This document shows positions 20,766-32,566 of a DNA stretch of 64,000 nt, in pieces. The notes under the pieces are model-generated. The model worked only from the letters and a program-made list of their open reading frames with translations. It was not told the DNA's origin and searched no databases. A program made the translations under genes and the position numbers. This stretch comes from Zizania palustris (lineage: Eukaryota; Streptophyta; Magnoliopsida; Poales; Poaceae), in contig JAAALK010000080.1 of the NCBI GenBank assembly GCA_019279435.1, positions 28,302,778 through 28,366,777 of the forward strand, read 5' to 3'. How positions within the stretch are numbered: position 1 is the stretch's first letter; the number at the start of each line of letters is the position of its first letter.

Positions 20766-21362
20766 ATGGTGCGGCCGCGCGGGAGGCCGAGCCTTGGGCG
20801 GCAGCGGATCGAGATCCGTCCCATCGAGGACAGTGAGCGCCGGCAGGTTACGTTCTCCAAGCGCCGCGCCGGGCTGTTCAAGAAGGCGTCGGAGCTGTCT
20901 ACGCTCTGCGGCGCGGCCGTGGCGGTCGTTGCGTTCTCCAAGGCCGGCAACGCCTTCGCATTCGGCGAGCCCAGCGTCGACGCCGTCCTCCGCCGCTTCG
21001 CTCCGCTCCCCGGCGTCGGCTCCAGCGCCGCGCCTGATCCCGCCGCCGCCGGCGACCCCGGCCCCGAGGAGCTGGGCGCGCTGAGGCAAGCGGCGGAGCA
21101 AACCAAAGCGCAGGTGGCGGCAGAGCAGGCGCGGATGCACGACGTCGCGGAGAAGATCGCGCGGGCCCAGGCGGGGAAGCAGTTCTGGTGGGAGGCCGAC
21201 GTCGAGGCGCTCGGGGAGGCTGAGCTGCCGGAGTTCGCCAGGGCGCTCGAGCGGCTCAGGGACAGCGTCCGCCGCCACGCCAACACGCTGCTCTCCGCCA
21301 CGCCGCCGCCACAACTGCAGCTGCCGGCTCCCGAATTAAACGTCTGGGATTATTCACTTTAA
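20766..21362 (+). CDS. Type I (M-alpha) MADS-box transcription factor
   Basis: A 198-residue intronless protein. Residues about 8-65 are a MADS domain (GRQRIEIRPIEDSERRQVTF, SKRRAGLFKKASELSTLCGA); the text after it (FSKAGNAFAFGEPSVDAVL) is typical of the M-alpha group (AGL62/AGL29-like). There is no K-box; residues about 95-180 form an Ala/Glu/Arg-rich helical region likely used for dimerisation. It should bind CArG boxes in the nucleus; relatives act in the female gametophyte and endosperm, which is family knowledge, not seen here. The start is the first ATG of the domain frame; single-exon structure and length fit the group. I could not fix a TATA box. Confidence 0.9.
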   Translation: MVRPRGRPSLGRQRIEIRPIEDSERRQVTFSKRRAGLFKKASELSTLCGAAVAVVAFSKAGNAFAFGEPSVDAVLRRFAPLPGVGSSAAPDPAAAGDPGPEELGALRQAAEQTKAQVAAEQARMHDVAEKIARAQAGKQFWWEADVEALGEAELPEFARALERLRDSVRRHANTLLSATPPPQLQLPAPELNVWDYSL

Positions 21363-22072
21363 TTACTCGTACGTGCTAAACCTTATTAGCGCTAGCTACT
21401 AATTGCAAGTGGTTTACGGCTGCATTTTACTGCGGTTTAGTTAGAGACAAGTTTAGTAGCCGCACGTGTCCCGTAGTGCAAATATATTGGTTTTATTTTT
21501 TATTCAAATTTTGAAATGAATAATCAAGATACGGATATAAATGGATGCTATCAAATATGAATAAGGATTGAATATGAATCGTTTGACTATTCATAGTGGT
21601 GTTTTATGTTATTAATTACTATAACATATCAGATTTTTTGCTCACACTGTATTAAATTAACGAGGAAATAGAAGGAAGTAGTGTCATCTTCATGACATGA
21701 TGCTAATATGTTTTCAAGATAGACGAAACAAAATAAAATGTCCACTGTGAGCCAAATCGTTTCATCGGAGAAAAAATATTTATTTTAGTTGCAAAATATT
21801 TAATTACACTGGTTAGCCTAGGAAATAATGAAACGAAACTCTCAACAGAGAAAAGGTATTCCATTCAATTGTAAAACGAATATGATCTTTTAGGAAACAA
21901 TATTATGAAACCCACCATTGTAAATAGCCTAAATACAACTACATATAGTTATCGAAACAATAAAAACTTTTATATAGACATGCGTACAATAATATAGCAA
22001 ATTCTCTTTTCTCTACTTTACACGTACGACATTACGACATGTTGGTTGACAATATAAATGTTATTTTATTAC
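21363..22072. other. 3' flank of the MADS gene
   Basis: AT-rich. No gene, RNA gene or bounded repeat seen. The last five bases (ATTAC, 22068-22072) are the left target duplication of the copia element. Confidence 0.4.
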
Positions 22073-23242
22073 TGTTGGAAAAATGACACTATTAGGTTTA
22101 ACTTATTCCACAAATAAATCATGACGTGAAACAGATGAATATACATAATCAGGGTAGACCAGTACACTAAATACATGAACAAAAATAATGTATTGAATAT
22201 GGTGAAACCAATCTGTGTAACAAATGATACAAGTGTGTATCAGATTGATACACGTGAGTATCAGATGGTACAGGTGAGTAACAGGAGTAACAGATTGGTG
22301 CAAGTGAGTAACAGGTTGTGTAACAGATGATACAAGTGTGTATCAGATTGATACACGTGAGTATCAGGTGGTACAGGAGAGTAACAGGTGTAACAGAAAC
22401 GTACCGGATGTTCACAGTTGAAGTAGTCACAGATCGGACGGGTACCACGATGACGACGCGCGGCACTGGACGACGGCGACGACGAGGAGCACTCGAGCGA
22501 AGAGGAAGACGAGCCGTGGTTGACGAAAACGAGCAGTCGCGCGGAGCGCTTCCCAAAAACCTTATTCGCCCTCTCCCGGTGCAGGATCTCTCTCGAAGGC
22601 GATGGGTTCCGGAGATCTGCTCTTCCGATCAACGGTGCACGCCGATGAGCGGAACGGAGTAGACTACAAATGGCAACACAACACAGAGAGATTGGCAAGT
22701 GTTCTCCTGTTTTTCCTTCCTCACCTGATCCGTCGCCTGGTGGAGCAGATATAGACGTGTGATCAGGACGTCTCTTCACTCTCCACTGGAAACTGCTGTG
22801 AAGATGAATCGGAACCGTTCACTCTCCACTGGAAACTGCTGTGAAGATGAATCGGAACCGTTCCAAATTCCATCAACAGCAAAACGGAATGACAAAAGGG
22901 AGCCGCGTCTGCGCAAGCAATCGAAGCCGATTTCGGCGGACCATTCACGCGCATGTCGTGCGCCCGCACCCCCCGGCCCCGGCCCGTGCCCGTGCCCGAG
23001 CCCGGCCCGGCCCGGCGAGGCGAGGCGAGGCGAGCGAGCGCGCGCGTGTGTTTCTCTAGTCTCCTCTCACCCACATGGGTCTAGTTGCAAGGAGAGCACC
23101 ATCCCTTATAAGTTGGTCTTCCTCTCCTAGAACTAGCAAGGTGGGACTAAAGGTTCACATGCTCCCTTTACATGGTGGGCCTTTGAGATTTTTCCAGGAA
23201 TTATTCTTCAAGTAAATTTGGGCCAAGCTCATTTATTCAACA
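22073..23242 (-). repeat. 3' LTR of the copia element
   Basis: TGTTGG…TTCAACA. 22200-22400 is an array of GTATCAG/GTAACAG words on the plus strand, repeated many times. 22782-22867 holds a 43-bp tandem duplication (unit starting CACTCTCCACTGG) absent from the other LTR. A minus-strand TATA-type box (CTTATAAGG) lies near 23104. The GC-rich CGAGGCGAGGCGAG stretch is near 23018-23040. Confidence 0.9.
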
Positions 23243-23790
23243 ATCCCCCACCATAGCTCAAAGTCCCACAGAGATTTGCCAGATTCTTTGTGTTGTTTAT
23301 ATACCAGTGTTTTGATGGAGACCGGTTAAGGTTGAACATCCATCTAGAGCTTCAAGCTACACTTACTCACAACTTGAACAATGGACTATGCCTTGAATTG
23401 CAAGTTTTGTGCAAGTAAGTTTTACTTAAAGTCTTAACTGATACTAGGCTGCCAGTAGCCTACCCCTCGGGTGGAGTGTATAAGTCATACTCCTTGGTCT
23501 CTTCATGAGCTTACTAGGAGACTGCCCAAGTCTCCATAGACTGCGACCAACAATCGAGCTCATATAGGTGTGTTCTTTCAAGAATGCTCTGCAGGATAGC
23601 ATCTTCACTAATATAGCCAACAGAACACATTAAGACAATCGTCAACCTGCCTAGCAGTTTCTGAGAGTATTGCATCTTCACTTAGAGTGGGTTAAAATTA
23701 CTCTCTTCAGTTAACTGATGGCTTGTTCTTCCCAGATCCTAATTCACGGGATCGCCGATCACATAGGTTGGGTTACTGCCATAGTATAAC

Positions 23791-26700
23791 TCACATGGGT
23801 CTCATACCCATCTCCTTCGATGCATTGTCTATCACATTCCGTGATAATCCCTTTGTAAAGGGATCTGCCAGGTTTTTAGATGTTTGGATATAATCCAATG
23901 TTATAACTCCGGAGTTTCTCAACTTCCTGACAGATTTCAATCGTCTCTTTACATGTCTAGACGATTTCATGTTATCCTTAGAACTATTCACCTTGACAAT
24001 GACCGTTTGATTGTCACAGTTCATAAGGATAGCTGGCACTGGTTTTTCAACCACTGGTAAATCCATCAATAGATCACGCAGCCATTCTGCTTCAACAGTA
24101 GCTGTGTCTAGTGCCGTGAGCTCTGCTTCCATGGTTGACCTCGTCAATATGGTCTGTTTGCAAGACCTCCATGAAACAGCTGCACCTCCAAGAGTGAACA
24201 CATATCCACTCGTGGCTTTGATCTCATCAATATCAGAGATCCAGTTTGAATCACTATAACCCTCTAGTACCGAAGGGTACCCAGTATAGTGAAGTCCAAA
24301 ACTCATAGTACCTCTTAGATAGCGCATGCCTCTCTCAAGCGCACGCCAATGATCATCTCCCGGATTAGAAGTAAACCGGCTCAATTTGCAAACAGCAAAA
24401 GAGATGTCAGGCCTAGTGGCGCTAGCTAGGTACATGAGTGATCCAATAATCTGAGAGTATTCCAATTGATTCCTAGCAACTCTCTTATTCTTTCGAAGTA
24501 ACAAACTAGGATCATAAGGTGTTGGAGAAGGCTTACTGTCCATATAGCCAAAGCGGCTTAAGACCTTTTCCACATAATGAGACTGCAAAAGTGTAATCCC
24601 ATTCTCATCCCTTATTAGCTTGATGTTCAGAATTACATTAGCTACTCCCAGATCCTTCATATCAAAATTTTGAGACAAGAAAGTTTTTATCTCATTTATC
24701 ACATTAATATTTGTCCCAAAGATCAGTATGTCGTCGACATATAGGCACAAAATAACTCCCTCACCCCCACCATAGCGATAGTATACACATTTATCTGCCT
24801 CATTGACTGCAAAGCCCGCAGATGTTAAAGTTTTATCAAACTTCTCATGCCATTGCTTAGGAGCTTGTTTCAGACCATACAAAGATTTTAATAGCTTACA
24901 CACCATGCCTTCTTGACCTTTTACTACAAATCCATCAGGCTGATCCATGTAAATTTCCTCATCCAGCTCTCCATTAAGAAAAGCTGTCTTAACGTCCATC
25001 TGATGAACGAGAAGACCATGTGAGGCAGCCAAAGAAAGTAGTACTCGAATAGTGGTCAATCGAGCAACAGGTGAGTAAGTGTCAAAGAAATCTTCGCCTT
25101 CTTTCTGAGTATAGCCCTTGGCTACAAGTCGAGCCTTATACTTTTCAATAGTACCATCAGGCCTAAGCTTCTTTTTGAACACCCACTTGCACCCTACAGG
25201 TTTGCATCCATAAGGTCGTTCTGTCACCTCCCAAGTCCTGTTAGCAATAATGGAATCCATCTCGCTACGGACAGCCTCTTTCCAGTAGTCTGCATCAGGA
25301 GATGCATATGCTTCTGACAAAGACGTGGGAGTGTCATCCACAAGGTACACAGTGAAATCATCACCAAAGGATTTATTTATCCTTCGTCTCTTGCTCCTCC
25401 TAGGAGCTTCACTGTCATCCTCCTCAGGGACAATTTCATGTGTTTGTTCAGAAAACTCAGGTGGTGTGATTGAATTGGGAATTATCTCAGGAGTTTGACT
25501 AGAAGTGCTATGAGTATCTTTCATTGGAAATATGCTATCAAAAAATGTTGCATCTCGAGACTCCATAATTGTACCAACATGCATATCTGGTACCTCAGAT
25601 TTTACTACTAAAAATCTATAGGCAATACTGCGATGAGCATATCCTAGAAAGACACAATCCACAGTTTTAGGTCCAAGCTTGCGCTTCTTAGTTATTGGTA
25701 CATTGACTTTCGTCAAGCAGCCCCATGTGCGCAAGTAAGAAAGTGAAGGTTTTCTTCCAACCCACATCTCGTATGGGGTTTTGTCCTTATTCTTGTTAGG
25801 AACTCTATTTAATACATGACAAGAGGTCAGTAACGCCTCCCCCCACCATGCCTCAGATAATCCCGCAGTGTCTAACATGGCGTTAACCAAGTCAGTCAAG
25901 GTACGGTTCTTCCTTTCGGCAATCCCATTTGATTCGGGTGAATAGGGAGGTGTTCTCTCATGTATAATTCCATGTTCCTCACAGAATAAGTCAAACTCAT
26001 TTGAAAAATACTCTCCACCACGATCTGACCTAAGTCTTTTGATCTTTCTCTCTAGTTGATTTTCAACTTCTGCCTTATAAATTTTAAAATAGTCAAGAGC
26101 CTCATCTTTCGTTTTTAAAAGATAAACATAACAAAATCTAGTCGCATCATCAATTAGCGTCATGAAGTATCGTTTTCCACCCTTTGTTAACACGCCATTC
26201 ATTTCACAAAGATCTGAATGTACGAGTTCTAGTGGTGCCAAGTTTCTCTCCTCGGCTGCCCTGTGAGGCTTACGAGGTTGCTTTGACTGCACACAACTAT
26301 GGCACTTAGAACCTTTAACAATGGAAATGTTTGGAATTAAGTTCATACTAGAAAGCCGAGACATCAAACCAAAATTTATATGACATAAGCGTGAGTGCCA
26401 AACATTGACATCATCACCAACATTGCCACATATATGGTTCACAGATTTATTGCAGAAATCAGAAAGGGAAAAGCGAAACAAGCCACCACATTCGTAGCCT
26501 TTACCAATAAATAGTCCATGTTTCGACACGACTACTTTATTAGATTCGAACACCATTTTAAACCCATCCCTACACAGACGGGAGCCACTGACTAGATTCT
26601 TGTTGATAGAAGGGACATGCTGCACGTTCTTCAGCTGCACGATCTTTCCCGAAGTAAACTTCAGATCTACCGTGCCAACACCATGAACAGAAGCATGAGA

Positions 26701-27681
26701 CCCATTCCCCATTAGGACGGAAGAATCCCGAGTGACCTGGTAAGAAGAGAACAAAGAGATATCAGCACAGACATGTACATTAGCCCCTGTATCAACCCAC
26801 CAATTGGTAGATTGATCAACTGAAAGAACGGTAGGAAAATTACCATACCCATTCCCATCTTCAGTATTGCCAATGGTCACATTGACAGACTTTGAAGTCT
26901 GTCCTGCAGGAGCTTTCATCCCTTTGCGATGTGGACACTTCTTGGCCCATTGGCCAATTTCTCCACATACAAAGCAAGGCTTCACATCTGTGTTACTCTT
27001 CTTCTTCTTGTAGTTGGCAGTTTGTTTAACTTTAAATTTCCCTCTGTTCTTGCCTGAGGGTTGATGCACCACGTTGGCGCTCGATTGCCCCTCACCTTTT
27101 TCCGCGGCGTCCTTTTCCCTGGCTTTCTCCTCAACATCAAGAGACCTTATCAAACTCTCAACAGAGAATTCCTGTCTCTTGTGTTTGAGTGCAGTACCGA
27201 AACTCCTCCATGAAGAAGGTAATTTCGCAATAATGCAAGCAGCCACAAACGTGTCGGGTAAGGCACACTTTAGGAGTTCAAGTTCTTTAGCAATGGCCTG
27301 TATATCATGAGCCTGATCCACCACAGAACGGTTATTAACCATCCTATAATCATGAAATTGCTCCATGACATACAAGTCATTGCTAGCATCAGTAGCACCG
27401 AATTTGGCATTCAGTGCATCCCATAACTCCTTCGCATCTGTCATGTGCATATACACCTCGCACAGACGATCAGCAAGAACACTAAGAATGCATCCTACAA
27501 AGATTGTAGTGGCGTCCTTGAAATCTTTCTCTTTTTCAGCAGAAAGATCTCCTTCAGGTTTACCACTACTAACCCAGTAGACATTCATAGCTGTTAGCCA
27601 CAAAGTGACTTTGATCTGCCATCTTTTGAAGTGCACACCGGAAAATTTTTCCGGCTTCAGTGCATCGGCAAATCCAGCCAT
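23791..27681 (-). CDS. gag-pol: Copia GAG-POL polyprotein
   Basis: 1,296 residues from the ATG at 27681 (the frame is open further up into the LTR, but [15 protein letters not shown] is the usual gag start). Order: GAG/UBN2 region (about 10-190); zinc knuckle with C236, C239, C249 but Gln at 244 where His is expected; aspartic protease (WWVDTGA, D297); integrase with an HHCC finger (CHINFG…CHSCVQSKQ); reverse transcriptase ([19 protein letters not shown], then YVDD); RNase H ([16 protein letters not shown]). The frame is uninterrupted. Copia domain order (INT before RT) is clear. The GAG start lies only 36 bases inside the 5' LTR. Confidence 0.93.
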   Translation of the reverse strand: MAGFADALKPEKFSGVHFKRWQIKVTLWLTAMNVYWVSSGKPEGDLSAEKEKDFKDATTIFVGCILSVLADRLCEVYMHMTDAKELWDALNAKFGATDASNDLYVMEQFHDYRMVNNRSVVDQAHDIQAIAKELELLKCALPDTFVAACIIAKLPSSWRSFGTALKHKRQEFSVESLIRSLDVEEKAREKDAAEKGEGQSSANVVHQPSGKNRGKFKVKQTANYKKKKSNTDVKPCFVCGEIGQWAKKCPHRKGMKAPAGQTSKSVNVTIGNTEDGNGYGNFPTVLSVDQSTNWWVDTGANVHVCADISLFSSYQVTRDSSVLMGNGSHASVHGVGTVDLKFTSGKIVQLKNVQHVPSINKNLVSGSRLCRDGFKMVFESNKVVVSKHGLFIGKGYECGGLFRFSLSDFCNKSVNHICGNVGDDVNVWHSRLCHINFGLMSRLSSMNLIPNISIVKGSKCHSCVQSKQPRKPHRAAEERNLAPLELVHSDLCEMNGVLTKGGKRYFMTLIDDATRFCYVYLLKTKDEALDYFKIYKAEVENQLERKIKRLRSDRGGEYFSNEFDLFCEEHGIIHERTPPYSPESNGIAERKNRTLTDLVNAMLDTAGLSEAWWGEALLTSCHVLNRVPNKNKDKTPYEMWVGRKPSLSYLRTWGCLTKVNVPITKKRKLGPKTVDCVFLGYAHRSIAYRFLVVKSEVPDMHVGTIMESRDATFFDSIFPMKDTHSTSSQTPEIIPNSITPPEFSEQTHEIVPEEDDSEAPRRSKRRRINKSFGDDFTVYLVDDTPTSLSEAYASPDADYWKEAVRSEMDSIIANRTWEVTERPYGCKPVGCKWVFKKKLRPDGTIEKYKARLVAKGYTQKEGEDFFDTYSPVARLTTIRVLLSLAASHGLLVHQMDVKTAFLNGELDEEIYMDQPDGFVVKGQEGMVCKLLKSLYGLKQAPKQWHEKFDKTLTSAGFAVNEADKCVYYRYGGGEGVILCLYVDDILIFGTNINVINEIKTFLSQNFDMKDLGVANVILNIKLIRDENGITLLQSHYVEKVLSRFGYMDSKPSPTPYDPSLLLRKNKRVARNQLEYSQIIGSLMYLASATRPDISFAVCKLSRFTSNPGDDHWRALERGMRYLRGTMSFGLHYTGYPSVLEGYSDSNWISDIDEIKATSGYVFTLGGAAVSWRSCKQTILTRSTMEAELTALDTATVEAEWLRDLLMDLPVVEKPVPAILMNCDNQTVIVKVNSSKDNMKSSRHVKRRLKSVRKLRNSGVITLDYIQTSKNLADPFTKGLSRNVIDNASKEMGMRPM

Positions 27682-27717
27682 ATTAAAACCACAGTGCCTA
27701 TAATAAGGTTTTTGGAT

Positions 27718-28862
27718 TGTTGGAAAAAATAGCACTATTAGGTTTAACTTATTCCACAAATAAATCATGACGTGAAACAGATGAATATACATAATCAGGG
27801 TAGACCAGTACACTAAATACATGAACAAAAATAATGTACTGAATATGGTGAAACCAATCTGTGTAACAGATGATACAAGTGTGTATCAGATTGATACACG
27901 TGAGTATCAGGTGGTACAGGTGAGTAACAGGAGTAACAGATTGGTGCAAGTGAGTAACAGGTTGTGTAACAGATGATACAAGTGTGTATCAGATTGATAC
28001 ACGTGAGTATCAGGTGGTACAGGAGAGTAACAGGTGTAACAGAAACGTACCGGATGTTCACAGTTGAAGTAGTCACAGATCGGACGGGTACCACGATGAC
28101 GACGCGCGGCACTGGACGACGGCGACGACGAGCAGCACTCGAGCGAAGAGGAAGACGAGCCGTGGTTGACGAAAACGAGCAGTCGCGCGGAGCGCTTCCC
28201 AAAAACCTTATTCGCCCTCTCCCGGTGCAGGATCTCTCTCGAAGGCGATGGGTTCCGGAGACCTGCTCTTCCGATCAACGGTGCACGCCGATGAGCGGAA
28301 CGGAGTAGACTACAAATGGCAACACAACACAGAGAGATTGGCAAGTGTTCTCCTGTTTTTCCTTCCTCACCTGATCCGTCGCCTGGTGGAGCAGATATAG
28401 ACGTGTGATCAGGACGTCTCTTCACTCTCCACTGGAAACTGTTGTGAAGATGAATGTGAAGATGAATCGGAACCGTTCCAAATTCCATCAACAGCAAAAC
28501 AGAATGACAAAAGGGAGCCGCGTCTGCGCAAGCAATCGAAGCCGATTTCGGCGGACCATTCACGCGCATGTCGTGCGCCCGCGCCCCCCGGCCCCGGCCC
28601 GTGCCCGTGCCCGAGCCCGGCCCGGCCCGGCCCGGCCTGGTGAGGCGAGGCGAGCGAGCGCGCGCGTGTGTTTCTCTAGTCTCCTCTCACCCACATGGGT
28701 CTAGTTGCAAGGAGAGCACCATCCCTTATAAGTTGGTCTTCCTCTCCTAGAACTAGCAAGGTGGGACTAAAGGTTCACATGCTCCCTTTACATGGTGGGC
28801 CTTTGAGATTTTTCCAGGAATTATTCTTCAAATAAATTTAGGCCAAGCCCATTTATTCAACA
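27718..28862 (-). repeat. 5' LTR of the copia element
   Basis: 1,145 bp, TGTTGG…TTCAACA. Same GTATCAG/GTAACAG array as the other LTR (about 27845-28045). At the site of the 43-bp duplication of its partner it has a different 12-bp duplication (GTGAAGATGAAT twice, about 28443-28466). Minus-strand TATA-type box near 28730. Confidence 0.9.
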
Positions 28863-28867
28863 ATTAC

Positions 28868-29660
28868 TTATAGTATTGCAAAGACTAAATCCTAATTCCA
28901 AAATCTTTTGAGAATATAAACGCACGACATTACGACGTGAATGAAGAAGGAATAAAGACAAGCCGAAGATTAATTACGGTTCCTCCTCTCCCTCTCTAAT
29001 CCCCTTCCTTCGGCTACACCCATCCACCATGCGACCTCATCGGATCCGTTTGGTTGGGTGACTTTCCATAAATTAGATATATTAAAAGCAGCTGGACTTT
29101 GCTGCTCCCACGTTGAACACGTTGAGCCACGTCATTGTGCTTGCAAAAAAACCCCTCCACTTTTCGCTAATTGCCTAATCCTCCTGCTTTTAGCTGGCGT
29201 GGACGCTCCACGGGCCGCCACGTCGCCCCAGCCCGGGACCGGATTTTCTGCGAAAAAGACCTCCGGTTCGTAGCTATTTGCGCGAAGGCCTGGGCACCCT
29301 ATCTCCGCTGAGATGCGTTTTTTGCGTATGAACCCCCGTTTCCTAAGATTTTATACCTGAAGGAGAGAAAATTCAGGAAATCGGACTGCGCTCTAAAATC
29401 AAAAAAGACAGGGGGTTTCGCAAAACTGTCAAGCCCCAGCCCCCGCGTGCCCGGTCCCCCATTCACCCATCCCTACCCCGCGCGCCGCCTCCCCCGACCT
29501 GGCCTGCAGCCCTAGCCCACCGCCGCCTCCCCTGCCAGGGCGTTTGCCGCCGCTCGTGGATCCCGACGGCTCACCGTCCCCGTCCCTCGGGTACTAAGAC
29601 CGGGCCAGATCTGAGGTCGCCTTCCACGGCCACGACGACCTCGACCTCGATGACTCGTGG
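28868..29660. other. Upstream region of the hypothetical gene
   Basis: AT-rich to about 29050, then rising GC and CpG content towards 29660, as at a grass promoter and 5' UTR. No clear TATA box. No transposon boundary seen except the copia target duplication at 28863. Confidence 0.35.
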
Positions 29661-30888
29661 ATGACGATGGAGTCGGTCTCCGACTCGTACGCCGCCGCGC
29701 AGGGAGGCGGGTTCAGGAGCGAGACCTCCTCGGTGTCGTCGTTGGCACCCGGGACGCCCACGACTATGGGCGCTGGCGGCCAGTCCCGAGGGGGTCGTGC
29801 CTATATGGTGCTCACAGAGACGCCTGATGAGCCGCCTTCCACTGCTAGGTTTTTGGGGATGATATCCACGCTTGCAATCACCGCGTTCGTGGCTGCTGGC
29901 ATCGGCGACCGGGCCATGGGTTCCGTGCTCGGCGAGGTCATCCAGTCCAATCCCGGACTGCTTCAGGAGGTCGATCCCAGCACAAGGTGAGGTCTTTGTC
30001 ATTGTTTCCGCATGTCTACCTTATTATTGCTGCTAGCCTACTACCTTCCCACGTCTATCTGGCTAGAATGTTGTGTTACTTCGATTGATTGGCCATCAAA
30101 GTTGGGATTTTTACCATGATTATATTCGATCGTGATGTGGCACTGTTGGATTCATACAGGAGCATATTTCCTTGTGCTTTGATTGATCCATGAGCGAAAT
30201 AGAACCGTTCTGCATTTTAGCTTCTTCTTTTGATGCGTTCTTGTCGTGTAAAAGTAACAACAATATTCTATACTTATCTGCATTTGTGAGGCCATGCATA
30301 GCAAAATCGACTGCATGTTCAAGCCTACAGGCCGGTGCAAATGTGAGGAGAGTTGCAGATTTACTTTGTTCATAGGGCTTATGCAATATTTTCTTCTTAT
30401 GCCTTTTGAGGTAGGTATTGAGTTTTTGTCACCTTTATATTATACGTGGTAGAGGAAACCATCTGGTATTGACTTATGCTGTAGTATTGTATAATTTTTA
30501 CTTGTTCCTGGTTGGTTATCGGATCCAATCAGCATGGGACAGTTTGTTAATTTTTGTTGCTTGTTCCTTTCATTTCCCTTTTTATTAATGAGATTTTAAG
30601 ATTACGACGTCGTACTGATTTGATTGGATCCTAAATGACTTATATATATTATGTGAAGCTGTCTTTTATTTCTGGACAAACTTACAATTATTTTATGCTA
30701 TCTAAGTTTAGCAAAACAACTACAATCGTGTTTCTAGGTCACTATATTCTTGCCAAAATTGTTTATGAGTACAGTTTGAGATAATGCTATGAAGAAAGTT
30801 CATATGTTACCATTCAAAATCCAGAAAGTTTGAATCACCAGAACCATTGCAATACTCAATTTCAATGCCCGGAACAAGATGCATCTGA
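29661..30888 (+). CDS. Hypothetical two-exon gene
   Basis: Exon 1 is 29661-29986 with donor CACAAG/GTGAGG. Exon 2 is proposed at 30825-30888 with acceptor AATCCAG, and the join keeps the frame (split Arg codon) and ends at TGA 30886-30888. The product would be 129 residues: Ser/Gly-rich N-terminus (YAAAQGGGFRSETSSVSSL), one hydrophobic segment (FLGMISTLAITAFVAAGIG, about residues 64-82) and a short C-tail. Upstream codons remain open and acidic (DDLDLDDSW) back to a TAA near 29597, so a longer ancestor may have been truncated. Family not recognised. Could be a small membrane-anchored protein or a gene fragment. Confidence is moderate for exon 1 and low for exon 2. Confidence 0.4.
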
Positions 30889-31371
30889 GACACCTGTAGC
30901 AGATTTTGAGAGAAGAATGAAACAGTCAAATACAAGTGGTAAAGCACCATATACTTAAAACATCATGTTTTACTATTTTGTAGTAGATAGTTGTATGAGA
31001 AGAATAATGGTAAAAACATGAACGAATATAACAAACATTAATTTTGATACCTCACTTCCATAGGTCAATGAAATTTCATTTTCATGTATTGAATTAAAAC
31101 ATGTGATCCATTTTTAACATCAGAAAGTTATTAGATTGCAAAAGCAAACTAAGACAGAAGCTTTTATTATTAAGAATCACAAAAGAGAATGTATGTGTGT
31201 AATTTATTGTTGATTTACTCCTAAACAATAGTTATTAGTCATGCTGATATTTTTTATAGTATAAATTAGTTATCAAAAGCAATATGGACCTCTCAAAATA
31301 TATGACTTATCATGGGTCGGGCACCCAACGGGTGCCTCTATGCCTAGTGGGAGATATTCACGCTAAATTTT
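30889..31371. other. AT-rich spacer
   Basis: No gene, RNA gene or bounded repeat recognised. Confidence 0.35.
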
Positions 31372-31808
31372 GAGGTTGTTTGGTTGAAGGACAACACTGA
31401 CACTGATAGGGATAGAGACTGGAAAAATATTCTCCCAAATATATTGGATGATATTATCTAAGGTACCGTTTTTTCTTTAGTTCAAAAGTTTAGTACTTTT
31501 ACATTGAATGTTTGGATGTTATTTTAGGTTGTTAAATATAGACTATTTATAAAAATCATTCATAATCGGTGGATTATTCACGAGACGAATCTAATGAACC
31601 TAATTACGCCATAATTTGATAATATGATGTTACATTAAACATTTGCTAATCATGAATTAATTAGGCTTAATAAATTCATCTCACGAATAATCTCCCGATT
31701 CTGTAATTATTTTTTATAATTAGTTCACGTTTAATCCTTCAAATTGATGTTCAAACATCTGATATGATACAGACTAAACTTTAGTCTATGTAACCAAATG
31801 TCCACTAA
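31372..31808 (-). mobile_element. Tourist-like MITE, inverted relative to the copy at 20080
   Basis: 31520-31760 reads, in reverse complement, like the interior of the 20080-20401 MITE (shared ATAATTACAGAATC, AATTTATTAAGCCTAATTAA, ATTAGATTCGTCTCG). Outer parts carry TTGTTTGGTT and AACCAAATG ends. The element is somewhat longer than its relative; a clear TTA duplication was not found. Confidence 0.6.
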
Positions 31809-32566
31809 GAAATTTTACTAGATAGGGGTGGCCAGTGTTGGCCAACATTGTTAATCATATGTGTTTCAACTGAATACATTCAATCTATGAGGTGATTATA
31901 TCTGTTCATTCAGATTCATTCATCAACCAATCAAAAAACCACGTGGCTCCGTTCACCCAACCAAACAAAACATTAGGCGGTCTCATCAATTCTACTTAAT
32001 AAAATAGATGACCAAACCTAAAAAAAATGGATAATCATACTCTATCCAATTTCGCTCTCCAACTAACTTCGCTTCACACATACCTATCCCATACGCCATC
32101 AGCCTTCTACGCATACCAGGTGCATATGAAGTTTTTCAGAAATAATATGCATATGCACCTGTACACAACTTATGTAGAATTCTATCATTGCCAAGACCAT
32201 GTTTGGAATCATTGAGGATGTTGATTGGCACTGGGATATCTACTAGTATTGTTATGCGTTGCAACAATAAACGGATAAGATATGAGTAGGACGTGGGAAG
32301 CCTCGACTTAGGAGGCTTCCCTGGTGGCCTCCCTGGTGAGGAGGCTAGCACAAGTGGTGAATCCGACACACAAGAGAAAATGGATGAGAAGTAGAGAATG
32401 AGTTGAGATAATAGACTTGACTCTTTATCGCGTCGAACCGTAATTACAGTACTAATTCATATTGGCTCCGTTAATTTTATAATTCATGGACAAATTCATA
32501 CTGGCTCCGTGTTTCTGGGTTGCTCTGACGATAAGGATAACTGGATAAGCATGTATGCATGACTAT
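31809..32566. other. Spacer with an isolated Helitron-like terminus at 32243
   Basis: Mostly AT-rich. At 32243-32270 CTAG is followed by a hairpin (TTGTTATGCGTTGCAACAA), like a minus-strand Helitron 3' end, but no matching 5' terminus was found. No gene seen. Confidence 0.35.

Larger units (their letters stand above)
22073..28862 (-). mobile_element. Complete Ty1/copia retrotransposon, 6.8 kb
   Basis: Bounded by LTRs of 1,170 bp (22073-23242) and 1,145 bp (27718-28862) and a 5-bp target duplication ATTAC (22068-22072 and 28863-28867). Minus-strand order: 5' LTR (right), very short leader, gag-pol, 3' non-coding region (23243-23790), polypurine tract (ATGGTGGGGG, minus strand, next to 23243), 3' LTR (left). 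LTRs differ by scattered substitutions and two different small tandem duplications, so the insertion is younger than many but older than the gypsy element. Confidence 0.95.

Noticed and set aside
20589..21314. Minus-strand frames opposite the MADS gene
   Set aside because: Shadows of the GC-rich MADS coding sequence; no domain and no promoter signal.
32243..32270. Helitron 3' terminus on the minus strand
   Set aside because: CTAG and hairpin are there, but no 5' TCTCTACTA-type end with an A/T flank was found nearby (the TAGAGA at 32391 is followed by A, not T).
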